A stretch of 64,000 nt of DNA from Ahniella sp. (GTDB lineage Bacteria > Pseudomonadota > Gammaproteobacteria > Xanthomonadales > Ahniellaceae): the NCBI GenBank assembly GCA_016712105.1, contig JADJRU010000004.1:62001-126000 (forward strand). The letters are read 5' to 3'. The notes beneath the pieces are model-generated. The model was not told the DNA's origin and did not search any database. It saw only the letters and a program-made list of their open reading frames with translations. Made by a program: the position numbers and the translations under genes. Positions 1 to 8,578 of this stretch are shown one piece after another; position 1 is the stretch's first letter; each line of letters starts with the position of its first letter.

Positions 1-2
1 GT

Positions 3-839
3 GGATCACCCCTGATTGCGCGCGTGATTGCCGACAGCGGTGTGCCAGCGCTCGCGATCGGACGGGAGCTCAGTCCGCACTTGTTTGCGCTGAATCGCGC
101 CGGTGCCTACAACGGGCATATTCCGGTGACCGCCATCAACTCGGCGATCCTCGTGGTGGCCTCACTGTTGTACGGATTCGACGCCATCGTGTTCTCCAAC
201 GAACGTTCGGCATCCAGCGCCAATCTCGTCAAGGACGGATTTGCGGTGAACCATCAGTGGAGCAAGGGCTTTCGGTTCGAACAACTGCTTCGCGCTGAAA
301 TCGCCCGTTCGATCGCTTCCGACCTGAACTACTTTTCGGCACTGCGTGCCTTGTCGGAACTGGCGGTCACTCAGCGTTTCGCAAAACTGGATCGTTATTT
401 CGACAGCTTCTCCAGCTGCAACCGCAACTTCAAGATTCTCGGCGATCGGCCCACACAACGCTGGTGTGGCGAGTGCCCGAAGTGTCATTTCGTCTTCCTT
501 GGTCTGGCGCCGTTCCTCTCGAAGACCAAATTGCTCGGCATCTTTGGTCAGAACCTGCTGGATCGCGCCGACCTGGCGCAGGCATTCGATGGCTTGCTGG
601 AAGTGAATGCCCAGCTCAAGCCGTTCGAATGTGTGGGCGAAGGGCGCGAATCGCGCGCAGCCCTGGCGGAACTGAGCCGTCGCGCCGAATGGCGCGAAGA
701 CGCACTGGTCCGGCGCTTCGTGACGCAGATTGCCCCATCGCTGGATGCCGCATCGTTGGCGCTAGAACCTCTGTTGTTGGCCGAGGGTGAGCACTTTGTG
801 CCGCCAGCGCTGGCGCAGGTCCTGCATGCGGTTCGCTGA
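3..839 (+). CDS. murL: MurL, UDP-MurNAc-L-Ala-L-Glu epimerase (5' end cut by window)
   Basis: C-terminal part of the epimerase that converts the L-Glu of UDP-MurNAc-L-Ala-L-Glu to D-Glu, the xanthomonad-type alternative to MurI glutamate racemase. The frame is open to the left edge, so the GTG at 24 is not a real start, and about 279 residues are visible. The Cys-rich segment WCGECPKC and the upstream SSCNRNF resemble the PP-loop-like MurL family. The gene overlaps the next one, murD2, by 14 bp. That is the expected partner, because the L-Glu adduct must be made by a MurD2-type ligase. I identify it mainly from these motifs and the murD2 neighbour. No full-length alignment was possible. Confidence 0.85.
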   Translation, partial: GSPLIARVIADSGVPALAIGRELSPHLFALNRAGAYNGHIPVTAINSAILVVASLLYGFDAIVFSNERSASSANLVKDGFAVNHQWSKGFRFEQLLRAEIARSIASDLNYFSALRALSELAVTQRFAKLDRYFDSFSSCNRNFKILGDRPTQRWCGECPKCHFVFLGLAPFLSKTKLLGIFGQNLLDRADLAQAFDGLLEVNAQLKPFECVGEGRESRAALAELSRRAEWREDALVRRFVTQIAPSLDAASLALEPLLLAEGEHFVPPALAQVLHAVR

Positions 840-2220
840 ACTGGAAGGGAAACGCCTGGCGGTCTGGGGCTTTGGCCGGGAGGGCCGGGCCGCTCTGATG
901 GCTGTCCGGCGGCGCTACCCTGAGCTGCCGGTCACCGTATTGTGCCCTGAAGGCGAGGCCGCGGAAGTCGCTTCGCTGGCGCTGAATGGTGTCACCGTGG
1001 ATTCGACGACGGTGGACGGAGCGAAGCTCTCCGCGTTTGATGTGATCATCAAGTCGCCAGGAATCAGCCCCCACCAGGACGCCGTCAAGGTTGCGAAACA
1101 ATCGGGTGTGCAATTCACATCCGGCAGTCAACTCTGGTTTGCCGAACACCGGAGTGCCACGACGGTCTGTGTGACGGCCACCAAGGGCAAAAGCACCACC
1201 ACCAGCCTCATCGCGTTCCTGTTGCGCAGTCTTGGCGTGCGTACGGCCTTGGCAGGCAACATCGGCTTGCCCTTGCTGGAGGTGCCGGAGGACGTGGCAC
1301 CACCGAGCGTCTGGGTCATCGAGTTGTCGAGTTTCCAGGCATTTGATGCCGAGGCCCGGCCCACGTTGGCGGTGTTCAACAACCTGCTCGAAGAACATCT
1401 CGACTGGCATGGCAGTGTGTCCCAGTACCGTGCCGACAAACTGCGTTTGTTCGACGGCGCGAAGACCTGCCTGATCAATGCAACGGATCCGGTGCTGGCG
1501 CGTGTACCAATCGCAGACTCCGCACTGCGCCGTTATCTGGTGCCGGAAGGCTGGCATGTGGCGAACGGTTGGATTCGGCGAGGTGATCATCCGGTCCTGC
1601 CAAACACTGCGCTGAGCCTGCCGGGAGTCCATAACGCGGAGAACGCCTGCGCTGCATTGGCGGCGGTGGAACTGCTCGGATTCGACGCCCTTCAGGCAGC
1701 GCCGGCCTTGGCGCAATTCCAGCCTTTGCCGCATCGCCTGCATACACTCGGTGAACGAGACGGCATCACTTACATCAACGACAGTATCGCGACGACTCCG
1801 GCGGCGGCGATGGCGGCCTTTCGGCATGTCCGCGAGCACGGTGCGCAAGTCGCATGGATCATTGGCGGACACGATCGGCAACTCGACTGGCACGACTTTC
1901 TGGGCGAACTCTCGACGGCGCCACCGTTTGGCCTGTGGTGCACGGGAACCGTCGGAGCAAGGGTGTACGCGGGCATGAATCCGGTCACCCGATCAGCTTG
2001 TCACGCACACTATGCTGAGTCATTTGACGAGGCCTTTTCCCAAGCAAAACAAGCGCTGCTCGAGCTGACCTCCAACCCGTCGCGCATCCTGTTGTTGTCT
2101 CCCGGGGCGCCGAGCTTTGGTCAGTTCAAGGACTATGTGGCGCGCGGGCGTCGATTTGCCGAACTCGCCGGGTTTGATGCTCAGTTGATCAGCGGCATCG
2201 GCGGCCTGGGGATCGAGTAG
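826..2220 (+). CDS. murD2: MurD2-type UDP-MurNAc-L-alanine--L-glutamate ligase
   Basis: Mur ligase of 464 aa that adds L-Glu to UDP-MurNAc-L-Ala in the cytoplasm. An N-terminal Rossmann-like nucleotide-sugar domain is followed by the ATP P-loop (TATKGKSTTT, about residues 118-127), the Mur motif ELSSFQ, a central HN region (LPGVHNAENACAA), and a C-terminal domain with NDSIATTP and GGHDRQLDW. Classical MurD has a GTNGKT-type loop; the KGKST form fits the MurD2/MurL branch. I chose the ATG at 826 because the protein then begins just ahead of the AVWGFGREG nucleotide fold. The longer open frame to 787 would add 13 unlikely residues. The gene overlaps murL and is presumably translationally coupled to it. 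Confidence 0.88.
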   Translation: MRFAELEGKRLAVWGFGREGRAALMAVRRRYPELPVTVLCPEGEAAEVASLALNGVTVDSTTVDGAKLSAFDVIIKSPGISPHQDAVKVAKQSGVQFTSGSQLWFAEHRSATTVCVTATKGKSTTTSLIAFLLRSLGVRTALAGNIGLPLLEVPEDVAPPSVWVIELSSFQAFDAEARPTLAVFNNLLEEHLDWHGSVSQYRADKLRLFDGAKTCLINATDPVLARVPIADSALRRYLVPEGWHVANGWIRRGDHPVLPNTALSLPGVHNAENACAALAAVELLGFDALQAAPALAQFQPLPHRLHTLGERDGITYINDSIATTPAAAMAAFRHVREHGAQVAWIIGGHDRQLDWHDFLGELSTAPPFGLWCTGTVGARVYAGMNPVTRSACHAHYAESFDEAFSQAKQALLELTSNPSRILLLSPGAPSFGQFKDYVARGRRFAELAGFDAQLISGIGGLGIE

Positions 2221-2241
2221 TTCGAGACGAGTAGTTCGAGA
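2215..2241. repeat. 13-bp direct repeat covering the murD2 stop codon
   Basis: The 13-mer gagtagttcgaga occurs at 2215-2227 and again at 2229-2241, one base apart. The first copy contains the murD2 TAG stop. The repeat sits between convergent murD2 and ubiA and looks like a small slippage duplication. I know of no function. Confidence 0.6.
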
Positions 2242-3117
2242 TCAGGGCGCTGCACTCAGGCTGATCGAAAATGCCGCTGCCATGCCGGCAAACAAGGCCG
2301 CACCGACCCAATGGCTTTGCCGGAACGCCCTGAAGCACTGTTCACGATCACGATTCCGGATCAACCAGTGCTGCCAGGCGATGACGCCGATCGCGGCAAG
2401 CAAACCGAGGCCATAGGGCCATTCCAGGTTCAGGCGCTGACCGACCAGCAACATGCACAGCAGGAACGTGCCGTGGATGATGCCGATGGCAATCAGGTCG
2501 AGATCACCGAACAGGATGGCGGTGGAGCGCGCGCCTGCCTTGATGTCGTCCTCGCGATCGACCATGGCGTAAATGGTGTCGTACGCGGTGGACCACAGCA
2601 CATTCGCGAGGAACAGCATCCACGCAACACGATCCAGTGTTCCGGCCTCGGCTGCAAACGCCATCGGCACCGACCAGCCGAAGGCTGCGCCCAGCCACAG
2701 CTGCGGCATGTGCGTGTAGCGCTTCATGAACGGGTAGATGATGGCCAGGCCTGCGCCGACAAACGCCAACTGGATCGTCAGCGTGTTCGTCAGCAGCACC
2801 AGCAGGAACGCCAGTGTGAGCAACACAAAGAACAAACCCAGTGCTTCCCGACCGCTTACCCGTCCGGCAGCCAGCGGTCGCGACTTCGTTCGCGCCACCA
2901 GCGGATCCAGCTTGCGGTCGGCGTAATCGTTGATCACACAACCGGCCGAACGCATCAGCACGACGCCGATCGTGAACACCACGAGGTTCTTGATACTCGT
3001 CATCCCGCGGGCGGCGCACCACAGGCCCCACCAGGTGGGCCACAGCAGCAGCAACCAGCCGATCGGCTTGTCCAGGCGCATGAGCAGCGCGTACTCGCGC
3101 CAGGGAAGTCGACTCAA
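2242..3117 (-). CDS. ubiA: UbiA, 4-hydroxybenzoate polyprenyltransferase
   Basis: Integral inner-membrane prenyltransferase of ubiquinone biosynthesis that joins 4-hydroxybenzoate to the polyprenyl tail. Both Mg-diphosphate motifs are present: NDYADRKLDPLVARTKSRPL (first Asp-rich loop) and DREDDIKAG (second), with about eight hydrophobic helices between and around them. The frame is open to 3342, but the family starts close to the W-x-x-Y-x-x-LMRLDKPIG segment. The TTG at 3117 gives 291 aa, the usual UbiA length, and has a cggag just upstream. It is convergent with murD2 and divergent from the helicase gene. The start codon is inferred; the function is secure. Confidence 0.92.
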   Translation of the reverse strand: MSRLPWREYALLMRLDKPIGWLLLLWPTWWGLWCAARGMTSIKNLVVFTIGVVLMRSAGCVINDYADRKLDPLVARTKSRPLAAGRVSGREALGLFFVLLTLAFLLVLLTNTLTIQLAFVGAGLAIIYPFMKRYTHMPQLWLGAAFGWSVPMAFAAEAGTLDRVAWMLFLANVLWSTAYDTIYAMVDREDDIKAGARSTAILFGDLDLIAIGIIHGTFLLCMLLVGQRLNLEWPYGLGLLAAIGVIAWQHWLIRNRDREQCFRAFRQSHWVGAALFAGMAAAFSISLSAAP

Positions 3118-3334
3118 GGTGGCAGGCTCCGGAGGGCAGTGTCGGGGACGGAGGATAGGCGATGGGGCAGGGGACGATTCTGCCAAGTTGTGTCGCCGTT
3201 CGATATGGCAAATGCCGACCATAAACCCGGTTTGAACAAGCGATTGGAGCACTTGCTCCAGACAGCAAGCGCGCTCGCCGCTACAATCGGTGTCCGCGCC
3301 AGTGGCGCCAATTCCATTTTCAGGGCGCAAGGCC

Positions 3335-5302
3335 ATGGGCAAAACCGAATCTCCGGCCGCAGAATCTCTGCGGTTCGACCAATTGAACCTTCCAAAACCG
3401 CTGCTCGATGGGCTGATTGCGGTGGGTTACGAAAATCCTTCTCCGATTCAGGCAGAAACGATTCCACCTCTGCTGGCGGGTCGCGACGTGCTGGGTCAGG
3501 CCCAGACCGGTACCGGCAAGACCGCAGCCTTTGCGCTGCCGGTATTGGCACGGCTCAAGCCGGGTCAACGACTGCCGCAGGCTCTGGTGTTGTGCCCGAC
3601 GCGCGAACTGGCCATCCAGGTCGCCGAGGCATTCCAGAAGTACGCATCGAAGCTGCCGGACTTCCACGTGTTGCCGATCTACGGCGGCCAGGCCTACGGG
3701 CAGCAGTTGCAGGGTTTGCGCCGTGGCGTCGATGTCGTGGTCGGTACCCCTGGTCGTGTGATCGACCATCTGGAACGCGGCACACTCGACCTGTCGCAGC
3801 TCACCACGCTGGTGCTCGACGAAGCCGACGAGATGCTGCGCATGGGCTTCATTGACGACGTCAAGTCGATACTCGACAAGACGCCGCCCACACGCCAGAT
3901 CGCGCTGTTCTCGGCCACGATGCCGGCGCCGATCAAGAAAATCGCCGACACCTACCTGAAGAATCCGGTCGAAGTCGCCATTGCCGCGGCCACGCGCACG
4001 GCCACCACGGTCAAGCAGCGTTACTGGATGGGTTCGCCGGCGCAGAAGCTCGAAGCACTGACGCGCATCCTCGAAGTCGAACCGTTCGAGGGCATGATCG
4101 TGTTCGCGCGCACAAAGCAGTCGACCGAAGAACTCGCCGAGAAACTCGCGGCAAGGGGCTTCTCCGCGCAAGCCATCAACGGCGACATCGCCCAGGCACT
4201 GCGCGAGAAGACCATCGCCAAGCTGAAAGACGGGTCGCTGGACATCCTCGTCGCCACCGACGTGGCAGCCCGTGGTCTCGACGTCGATCGCATCAGCCAT
4301 GTCGTCAACTACGACGTGCCGTATGACGTCGAAAGTTACGTACACCGCATCGGCCGTACCGGTCGTGCCGGTCGCAGCGGCGAAGCCATCCTGTTCGTGG
4401 CGCCGCGCGAACGCGGCATGCTCCGGACGATCGAGCGCGTGACGCGTCAGGTCATCACCCCGATGGACCTGCCGACCGTCGACGACATCAACCAGAGCCG
4501 CGTCGCGAAGTTCAAGACGCGGATTGGCGAAGCATTGGCTCAAGGTGGTCTGGAAGTCTTCCTCGAACTGATTGAGGAATACGAAAAGGAACATGGTACG
4601 AGCACGGTCGAGATCGCTGCAGCATTGGCACGGATGGCGCAAGGGGATACCCCGTTGCTGGTCAAGCCGGACCGCAAGAGTGAAGCGTTCGGCAATTCGC
4701 GCGCCTACGAAGATCGTCCGGAGCGATCCGGTCCGCGGCGCAGTTTCGAAGATCGTCCTGAACGCTCGGGCCCGCCGAAGCGCTTCGAGCGTCCGGAACG
4801 CAGCAGCGAGCGTCCCGTCCGCCGAGGGGATGATGATCGCCGTCCGGCGCCGCGTCGCGACGCCCCGGTTGAAAGCGCCGCACCGCCGCGCAAGCCGCGG
4901 ATCGAACGATTCGACGATGCCGCAGCGGCACCCGCAGCACCCCGCGCCCCGCGCGAGGAGTTCGCTGATCGTCCGCGTCCGCCGCGTCGCGATTCCCGTG
5001 CCGATGAAGGTCTGGAGACGTATCGTATTGCGGTCGGCCGTGAGCAGGGCGCCATGCCGCGCAACATCATTGGCGCCATTGCCAATGAAGCCGGTCTGGA
5101 ATCGCGCCACATCGGCAAACTGGAGATCCACGACTCGTACAGCCTGATCGATTTGCCATCGGGTATGCCGCCCGATGTCTTCAATCACCTGAAGAAAGTG
5201 TGGGTGTCGGGCAAGACGCTTGATATCCGCAAGTACGACGACGACGCGCCGGCGCCAGCCCGCACTGCCGGCAAGCCGCCCCGCGGCCCTCGCAAGGGTT
5301 GA
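3335..5302 (+). CDS. deaD: DEAD-box ATP-dependent RNA helicase (DeaD/CsdA type)
   Basis: RNA helicase of 655 aa. Motifs in order: Q motif (SPIQAETIPPL), Walker A AQTGTGKT, PTRELA, TPGR, DEAD box (VLDEADEML), SAT, RGLD and HRIGRTGRAGR. Past about residue 440 comes an Arg/Pro/Glu-rich low-complexity linker with repeated RPERSGP-like units. A C-terminal RNA-binding domain of the DbpA/CsdA kind follows (about 575-645; GAIANEAGLESRHIGKLEI). This order matches DeaD/CsdA, which acts in ribosome assembly and cold adaptation. I prefer the ATG at 3335 (MGKTESPAA) to the GTG at 3290. A GC-rich hairpin follows the gene. Confidence 0.9.
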   Translation: MGKTESPAAESLRFDQLNLPKPLLDGLIAVGYENPSPIQAETIPPLLAGRDVLGQAQTGTGKTAAFALPVLARLKPGQRLPQALVLCPTRELAIQVAEAFQKYASKLPDFHVLPIYGGQAYGQQLQGLRRGVDVVVGTPGRVIDHLERGTLDLSQLTTLVLDEADEMLRMGFIDDVKSILDKTPPTRQIALFSATMPAPIKKIADTYLKNPVEVAIAAATRTATTVKQRYWMGSPAQKLEALTRILEVEPFEGMIVFARTKQSTEELAEKLAARGFSAQAINGDIAQALREKTIAKLKDGSLDILVATDVAARGLDVDRISHVVNYDVPYDVESYVHRIGRTGRAGRSGEAILFVAPRERGMLRTIERVTRQVITPMDLPTVDDINQSRVAKFKTRIGEALAQGGLEVFLELIEEYEKEHGTSTVEIAAALARMAQGDTPLLVKPDRKSEAFGNSRAYEDRPERSGPRRSFEDRPERSGPPKRFERPERSSERPVRRGDDDRRPAPRRDAPVESAAPPRKPRIERFDDAAAAPAAPRAPREEFADRPRPPRRDSRADEGLETYRIAVGREQGAMPRNIIGAIANEAGLESRHIGKLEIHDSYSLIDLPSGMPPDVFNHLKKVWVSGKTLDIRKYDDDAPAPARTAGKPPRGPRKG

Positions 5303-5315
5303 TCGGTCTGCTGAC

Positions 5316-5345
5316 GCGCTGCCGGGGCGGTAGTCCCGGCAGCGC
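5316..5345 (+). terminator. GC-rich hairpin after deaD
   Basis: A perfect 11-bp inverted repeat, gcgctgccggg / cccggcagcgc, with an 8-base loop lies 13 bp after the helicase stop. No T-run follows, so intrinsic termination is uncertain. It may be an mRNA 3'-end stabilising hairpin. Confidence 0.55.
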
Positions 5346-5385
5346 ACCCTGCTAGACTACGCGGCTCAATTTATTGGAGCGTCCC

Positions 5386-5877
5386 ATGCAAGTCGCCGCA
5401 AACTCGGTTGTGTCCTTCCACTATGTCCTCACTGACGCCGAAAACGGCGAAACGATCGATTCCTCGCGCGAGCGCGGCGAAGCGATGACGATTCTTGCCG
5501 GCCGCGGTCAACTGATCCCGGGCGTCGAGAAAGGTCTGGAAGGCAAGATCGTCGGCGACAAGTTCGTGTTGGTCATCCAGCCGGAAGACGGCTACGGCGT
5601 GCACAACGAAAATGCCGTGCAGCGGCTCTCCAAGAAGTACTTCCCGAACGCCGACCGTCTGAAGGACGGTGACCACGTCGTGCTGCAAACCAAATTTGGC
5701 CCGCAGCAAGTGCGCGTGCTCAAGGTCGGCGCAAGTGTGGTCGACATCGACACGAACCATCCGCTGGCGGGCGTGACGCTGAACTTCGACATCGAAATCA
5801 CCGACGTCCGCGAAGCCACGACCGAAGAACTCGAACATGGCCACGCCCATGGTCCGGGTGGCCACCACCATCACTGA
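5386..5877 (+). CDS. slyD: SlyD-like FKBP-type peptidyl-prolyl cis-trans isomerase
   Basis: Cytoplasmic FKBP-type proline isomerase and folding helper, 163 aa. The split FKBP fold is visible (GQLIPGVEKGLEG, VIQPEDGYG, VDTNHPLAG-like IDTNHPLAGVTLNF) with the insert-in-flap region between. It ends in a short His-rich tail (HGHAHGPGGHHHH), typical of SlyD metal binding though shorter than in E. coli. The ATG at 5386 follows a ttggagcg ribosome-binding site; the TTG at 5374 lies inside that site and is rejected. The DadA-like gene starts 18 bp downstream on the same strand and may share the transcript. Confidence 0.9.
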   Translation: MQVAANSVVSFHYVLTDAENGETIDSSRERGEAMTILAGRGQLIPGVEKGLEGKIVGDKFVLVIQPEDGYGVHNENAVQRLSKKYFPNADRLKDGDHVVLQTKFGPQQVRVLKVGASVVDIDTNHPLAGVTLNFDIEITDVREATTEELEHGHAHGPGGHHHH

Positions 5878-5895
5878 TCGACGTCTGCACCTGTC

Positions 5896-7200
5896 ATGAC
5901 CCGGCCTGATGGACTGCCCGCCAAGACCGACGTGGTGGTCATCGGCGCCGGAGTGATCGGTCTGTCCGTTGCGTTCGCCCTGAGAAAAGAAGGGCGGGAT
6001 GTAGTGGTGCTGGACCGTGGGCGCGCGGGTGGCGGTGCTTCGCACGGCAACTGCGGCACGCTCACGCCATCGCATGCCTTGCCGCTGGCCCAGCCCGGCG
6101 TCATCAGCAAGGCGCTCAAGTGGATGATTCGCCGGGACGCGCCGCTGTATGTGCAGCCCCGATTCGACCCGGCCTTATGGGCCTGGTTGCTGAAATTCGC
6201 GGGTCGCTGCAACGAGGCCAGTGTGCGTCAGGTCGGCGCGGCGAAAGCCCGACTGCTGATTGATTCCAGGGTTCGCCTCAGGGACTGGATTCGGAACGAG
6301 CAGTTTGCGTGCGAATTCGAAGAGCGCGGGCAATTGGCCGTGTACCGGGATGACCGAACCTTTACAGCACACCAGGCCAATGCCGATTTGCTGCGTGAAT
6401 TCGGCATCCGGATTGAGGCAAGAAGTGGTGCCGAAGCCAGGCGCATGTCGCCGGGATTGCGCGCGGACGTCGTGGCAGGGCACTTCTATCCGGGTGACGC
6501 TGAAATCCGTCCGGATCGATACGTGGCCGAGTTGCTGGCCGCCGCGCGGAGCCTGGGCGTAACCGTCCTGGAAAACACCGCAGTCGATGGGTTCGTGCAG
6601 GAACAGACCCGGATCACCGGCGTGCGTGTTGAAGCCCACGAGATCGGTGCCAAACAGGTTGTATTGGCATCGGGTGTGCTTGCGCCACAACTCGCCGGCA
6701 AACTCGGCATCAAGTTGCCGATCCAACCTGGCAAGGGTTACTCAGTCACCTTTACAGCCCCGAAACGCGCTCCGGCATTGCCGCTGGTGCTGCGGGAGCG
6801 GGCAGTGTGTGTCACGCCTTGGGCGAGCGGATTCCGCCTCGGCAGCACCATGGAGTTTTCCGGGTTGAGCGAACGGCTGAATCCGATTCGGATTGCCGCG
6901 TTGAAGCGCGGAGCCGCCGAATATCTCGAAGAACCGTGTGGTCCGGTCGAGTTGGAGCAATGGTATGGCTTCCGTCCGATGACCTTTGATGACCTGCCGA
7001 TCATCGGTCCTGCGCCGCGTCACGAAGGCCTGTGGCTGGCTGCTGGCCACGGCATGTTGGGCATGAGCCTGTCGGCAGGCAGTCGATACCGAATTGGATC
7101 AACCGATCAATCGTCGCCGCCGAGCACACCGAAGATGCGGAGCAGGGACATGAACATGCTCCAGATGTCGGCAAACAGGCCGATCGCGATGACAACGTAA
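5896..7200 (+). CDS. DadA-like FAD-dependent D-amino acid oxidoreductase, C-terminus replaced
   Basis: FAD oxidoreductase of the DAO/DadA superfamily. It has an N-terminal Rossmann dinucleotide motif VIGAGVIGLSVAF, the family segment GNCGTLTPSHALPL, and a late GFRPMTFDDLPIIGP followed by GHGMLGMSLSAG. In the family the last segment leads into a further C-terminal tail of some 20-30 residues. Here the frame instead runs about 40 residues of Ser/Arg/Met-rich sequence through the antisense of the next gene, overlapping it by 94 bp. The native tail therefore seems lost, probably by a deletion at about 7080-7106. FAD binding looks intact; activity is uncertain. Substrate cannot be fixed from sequence. 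Confidence 0.75.
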   Translation: MTRPDGLPAKTDVVVIGAGVIGLSVAFALRKEGRDVVVLDRGRAGGGASHGNCGTLTPSHALPLAQPGVISKALKWMIRRDAPLYVQPRFDPALWAWLLKFAGRCNEASVRQVGAAKARLLIDSRVRLRDWIRNEQFACEFEERGQLAVYRDDRTFTAHQANADLLREFGIRIEARSGAEARRMSPGLRADVVAGHFYPGDAEIRPDRYVAELLAAARSLGVTVLENTAVDGFVQEQTRITGVRVEAHEIGAKQVVLASGVLAPQLAGKLGIKLPIQPGKGYSVTFTAPKRAPALPLVLRERAVCVTPWASGFRLGSTMEFSGLSERLNPIRIAALKRGAAEYLEEPCGPVELEQWYGFRPMTFDDLPIIGPAPRHEGLWLAAGHGMLGMSLSAGSRYRIGSTDQSSPPSTPKMRSRDMNMLQMSANRPIAMTT

Positions 7201-7769
7201 TTCGTCTCGCCACCGTTGATGGCCGCACTCGTGAAGTACAGGATGCCGCAAGCCGACAGCAGCACCACAACCGACGAGATCACCAGCGACATCATCGGGA
7301 TCTGCAGGAAGATGTTGGCAACCACTGCGAGCAGGATGACCAGTGCACCGACGAACATGAAGCCGCCGAGGAAGCTGAAATCCTTCCGCGTCATCAGGGC
7401 ATACATCGAGAGGCCCAATGTGATGGCGGCCGTACCGACAAACGCGTTCATCACGATCTGCGGGCCAGCAGCGAAGTAGATGCCGACGATCGGTCCGAAG
7501 ATGTAACCCAGCACCGCGCCATAAGCCAACGCTGCCGGGATACCCATGGCGGTGCGAGCCATGCGCATGGCGATGAACGGGGTGCCGATCAACAGCCCGA
7601 GCGCGAGCCAGATATTCATCGGCCCAACCTTGGCGGAGATGGTCCAGGTGGTCACGGCGGCCGACAGGGCCAACATCAAGGCAAGCAGCAGGTAGGCATT
7701 ACGCAGCACCTTGTTGGTCAAGGGCTGAACATCGGCTTGGGCAGCCGTACGCATGTCGATCTGGTTCAT
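7107..7769 (-). CDS. yccA: Bax inhibitor-1/YccA family membrane protein
   Basis: Inner-membrane protein of 220 aa with about seven hydrophobic helices, beginning MNQIDMRTAAQ. The family core GYIFGPIVGIYF lies near the middle, and a C-terminal acidic end (GVLGGDD) matches the di-Asp region that acts as a pH sensor in BI-1-type channels. In E. coli YccA interacts with the FtsH protease. The gene is divergent from orn and convergent with the damaged DadA-like gene, whose reading frame runs through its 3' end. Length and tail look normal, so the damage lies on the oxidase side of the junction. Confidence 0.85.
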   Translation of the reverse strand: MNQIDMRTAAQADVQPLTNKVLRNAYLLLALMLALSAAVTTWTISAKVGPMNIWLALGLLIGTPFIAMRMARTAMGIPAALAYGAVLGYIFGPIVGIYFAAGPQIVMNAFVGTAAITLGLSMYALMTRKDFSFLGGFMFVGALVILLAVVANIFLQIPMMSLVISSVVVLLSACGILYFTSAAINGGETNYVVIAIGLFADIWSMFMSLLRIFGVLGGDD

Positions 7770-7869
7770 GGTTGTCCTCGTGTCAGACAGTTAAATGGCG
7801 GCGCACATCGTCGCACAGAAGGCTTATTGGGGACAGCTTCTGGCACAATCAAGCGGAGCGTCGGACAAG

Positions 7870-8448
7870 ATGAGTGAAGGATTCGTGGACAAGTCGGCTG
7901 ATCAACGTCTGATCTGGGTAGATCTCGAAATGACCGGACTCGATCCGGATCAGGACAGCATCATTGAAATCGCCTGCCTGGTGACCGACAAGGATCTGAA
8001 CATCCTTGCCGAGGGGCCTGAGTTGGCGATCCATCACCCTTTGGCGCGGTTGGAAGCCATGGATGAGTGGAACCGCACGACCCATTCGGGAACCGGACTC
8101 TGGCAGCGTGTGCTGGACAGCGAACAATCGCTGAGGTCGGCAGAACTCAAGGTGCTGCACTTCCTCGCTGACTGGGTGCCTGCAAACAAATCGCCGATCT
8201 GCGGCAACTCGATCTGCCAGGACCGTCGTTTTCTGGCGCGACTGATGCCGGAACTGGAGCGTCACTTTCATTACCGCAACCTCGATGTCAGCACGGTGAA
8301 GGAGCTGGTGCGCCGCTGGAATCCCGCCTTGCTTGAGGGCTTCAGGAAGCAGGGCACCCATACCGCCATGTCGGATATCCGCGAGTCGGTGCTTGAACTG
8401 GCCTACTATCGCCAACATATGGGTGCCATCGGCAATCTGCCGGCCTGA
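7870..8448 (+). CDS. orn: Oligoribonuclease
   Basis: 3'-to-5' exoribonuclease of the DEDDh superfamily that degrades 2-5 nt RNAs, including pGpG from c-di-GMP turnover. The catalytic segments are clear: WVDLEMTGLDP (DE), ICGNSICQDRRFL (D) and HTAMSDIRES (H and D). Length 192 aa is normal. The ATG at 7870 is chosen; the frame extends to 7795, but the extra residues do not resemble the family. Confidence 0.93.
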   Translation: MSEGFVDKSADQRLIWVDLEMTGLDPDQDSIIEIACLVTDKDLNILAEGPELAIHHPLARLEAMDEWNRTTHSGTGLWQRVLDSEQSLRSAELKVLHFLADWVPANKSPICGNSICQDRRFLARLMPELERHFHYRNLDVSTVKELVRRWNPALLEGFRKQGTHTAMSDIRESVLELAYYRQHMGAIGNLPA

Positions 8449-8457
8449 CCCGCTTAC

Positions 8458-8552
8458 CAGGCTGTTGGAGAAACTTGGGGCGCGGCCGCGCCCGCGGGCC
8501 GGCGGGGGCCGGGGGGCGGCTGTCGAAACGCCAGGATGGCGTTTTCGACAGC
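8458..8552. repeat. REP-like element with hairpin and extreme-GC stretch
   Basis: Between orn and tldD lies caggctgttggagaaac (8458-8474), then about 45 bases of nearly pure G+C, then an imperfect palindrome at 8519-8552 (arms gctgtcgaaacgcca / tggcgttttcgacagc, one base unpaired). A related caggctgtt core recurs at 10117. Short palindromes of this kind are typical of dispersed extragenic elements in xanthomonads. That class assignment is inference. Confidence 0.6.
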
Positions 8553-8578
8553 GATAACCCCATTTCCAAGGACGATTC

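Noticed and set aside
2311..3855. 514-codon + strand frame across ubiA
   Set aside because: It is the antisense of ubiA and the helicase start, with Gln/His/Arg-rich composition typical of shadow frames.
3320..5347. 675-codon minus-strand frame opposite the DEAD-box gene
   Set aside because: A shadow of the helicase: the other strand has every helicase motif in order.
8475..8518. Extreme GC run as a possible origin or methylation island
   Set aside because: It is only about 45 bases, part of a small palindromic element, with no DnaA boxes or iterons.
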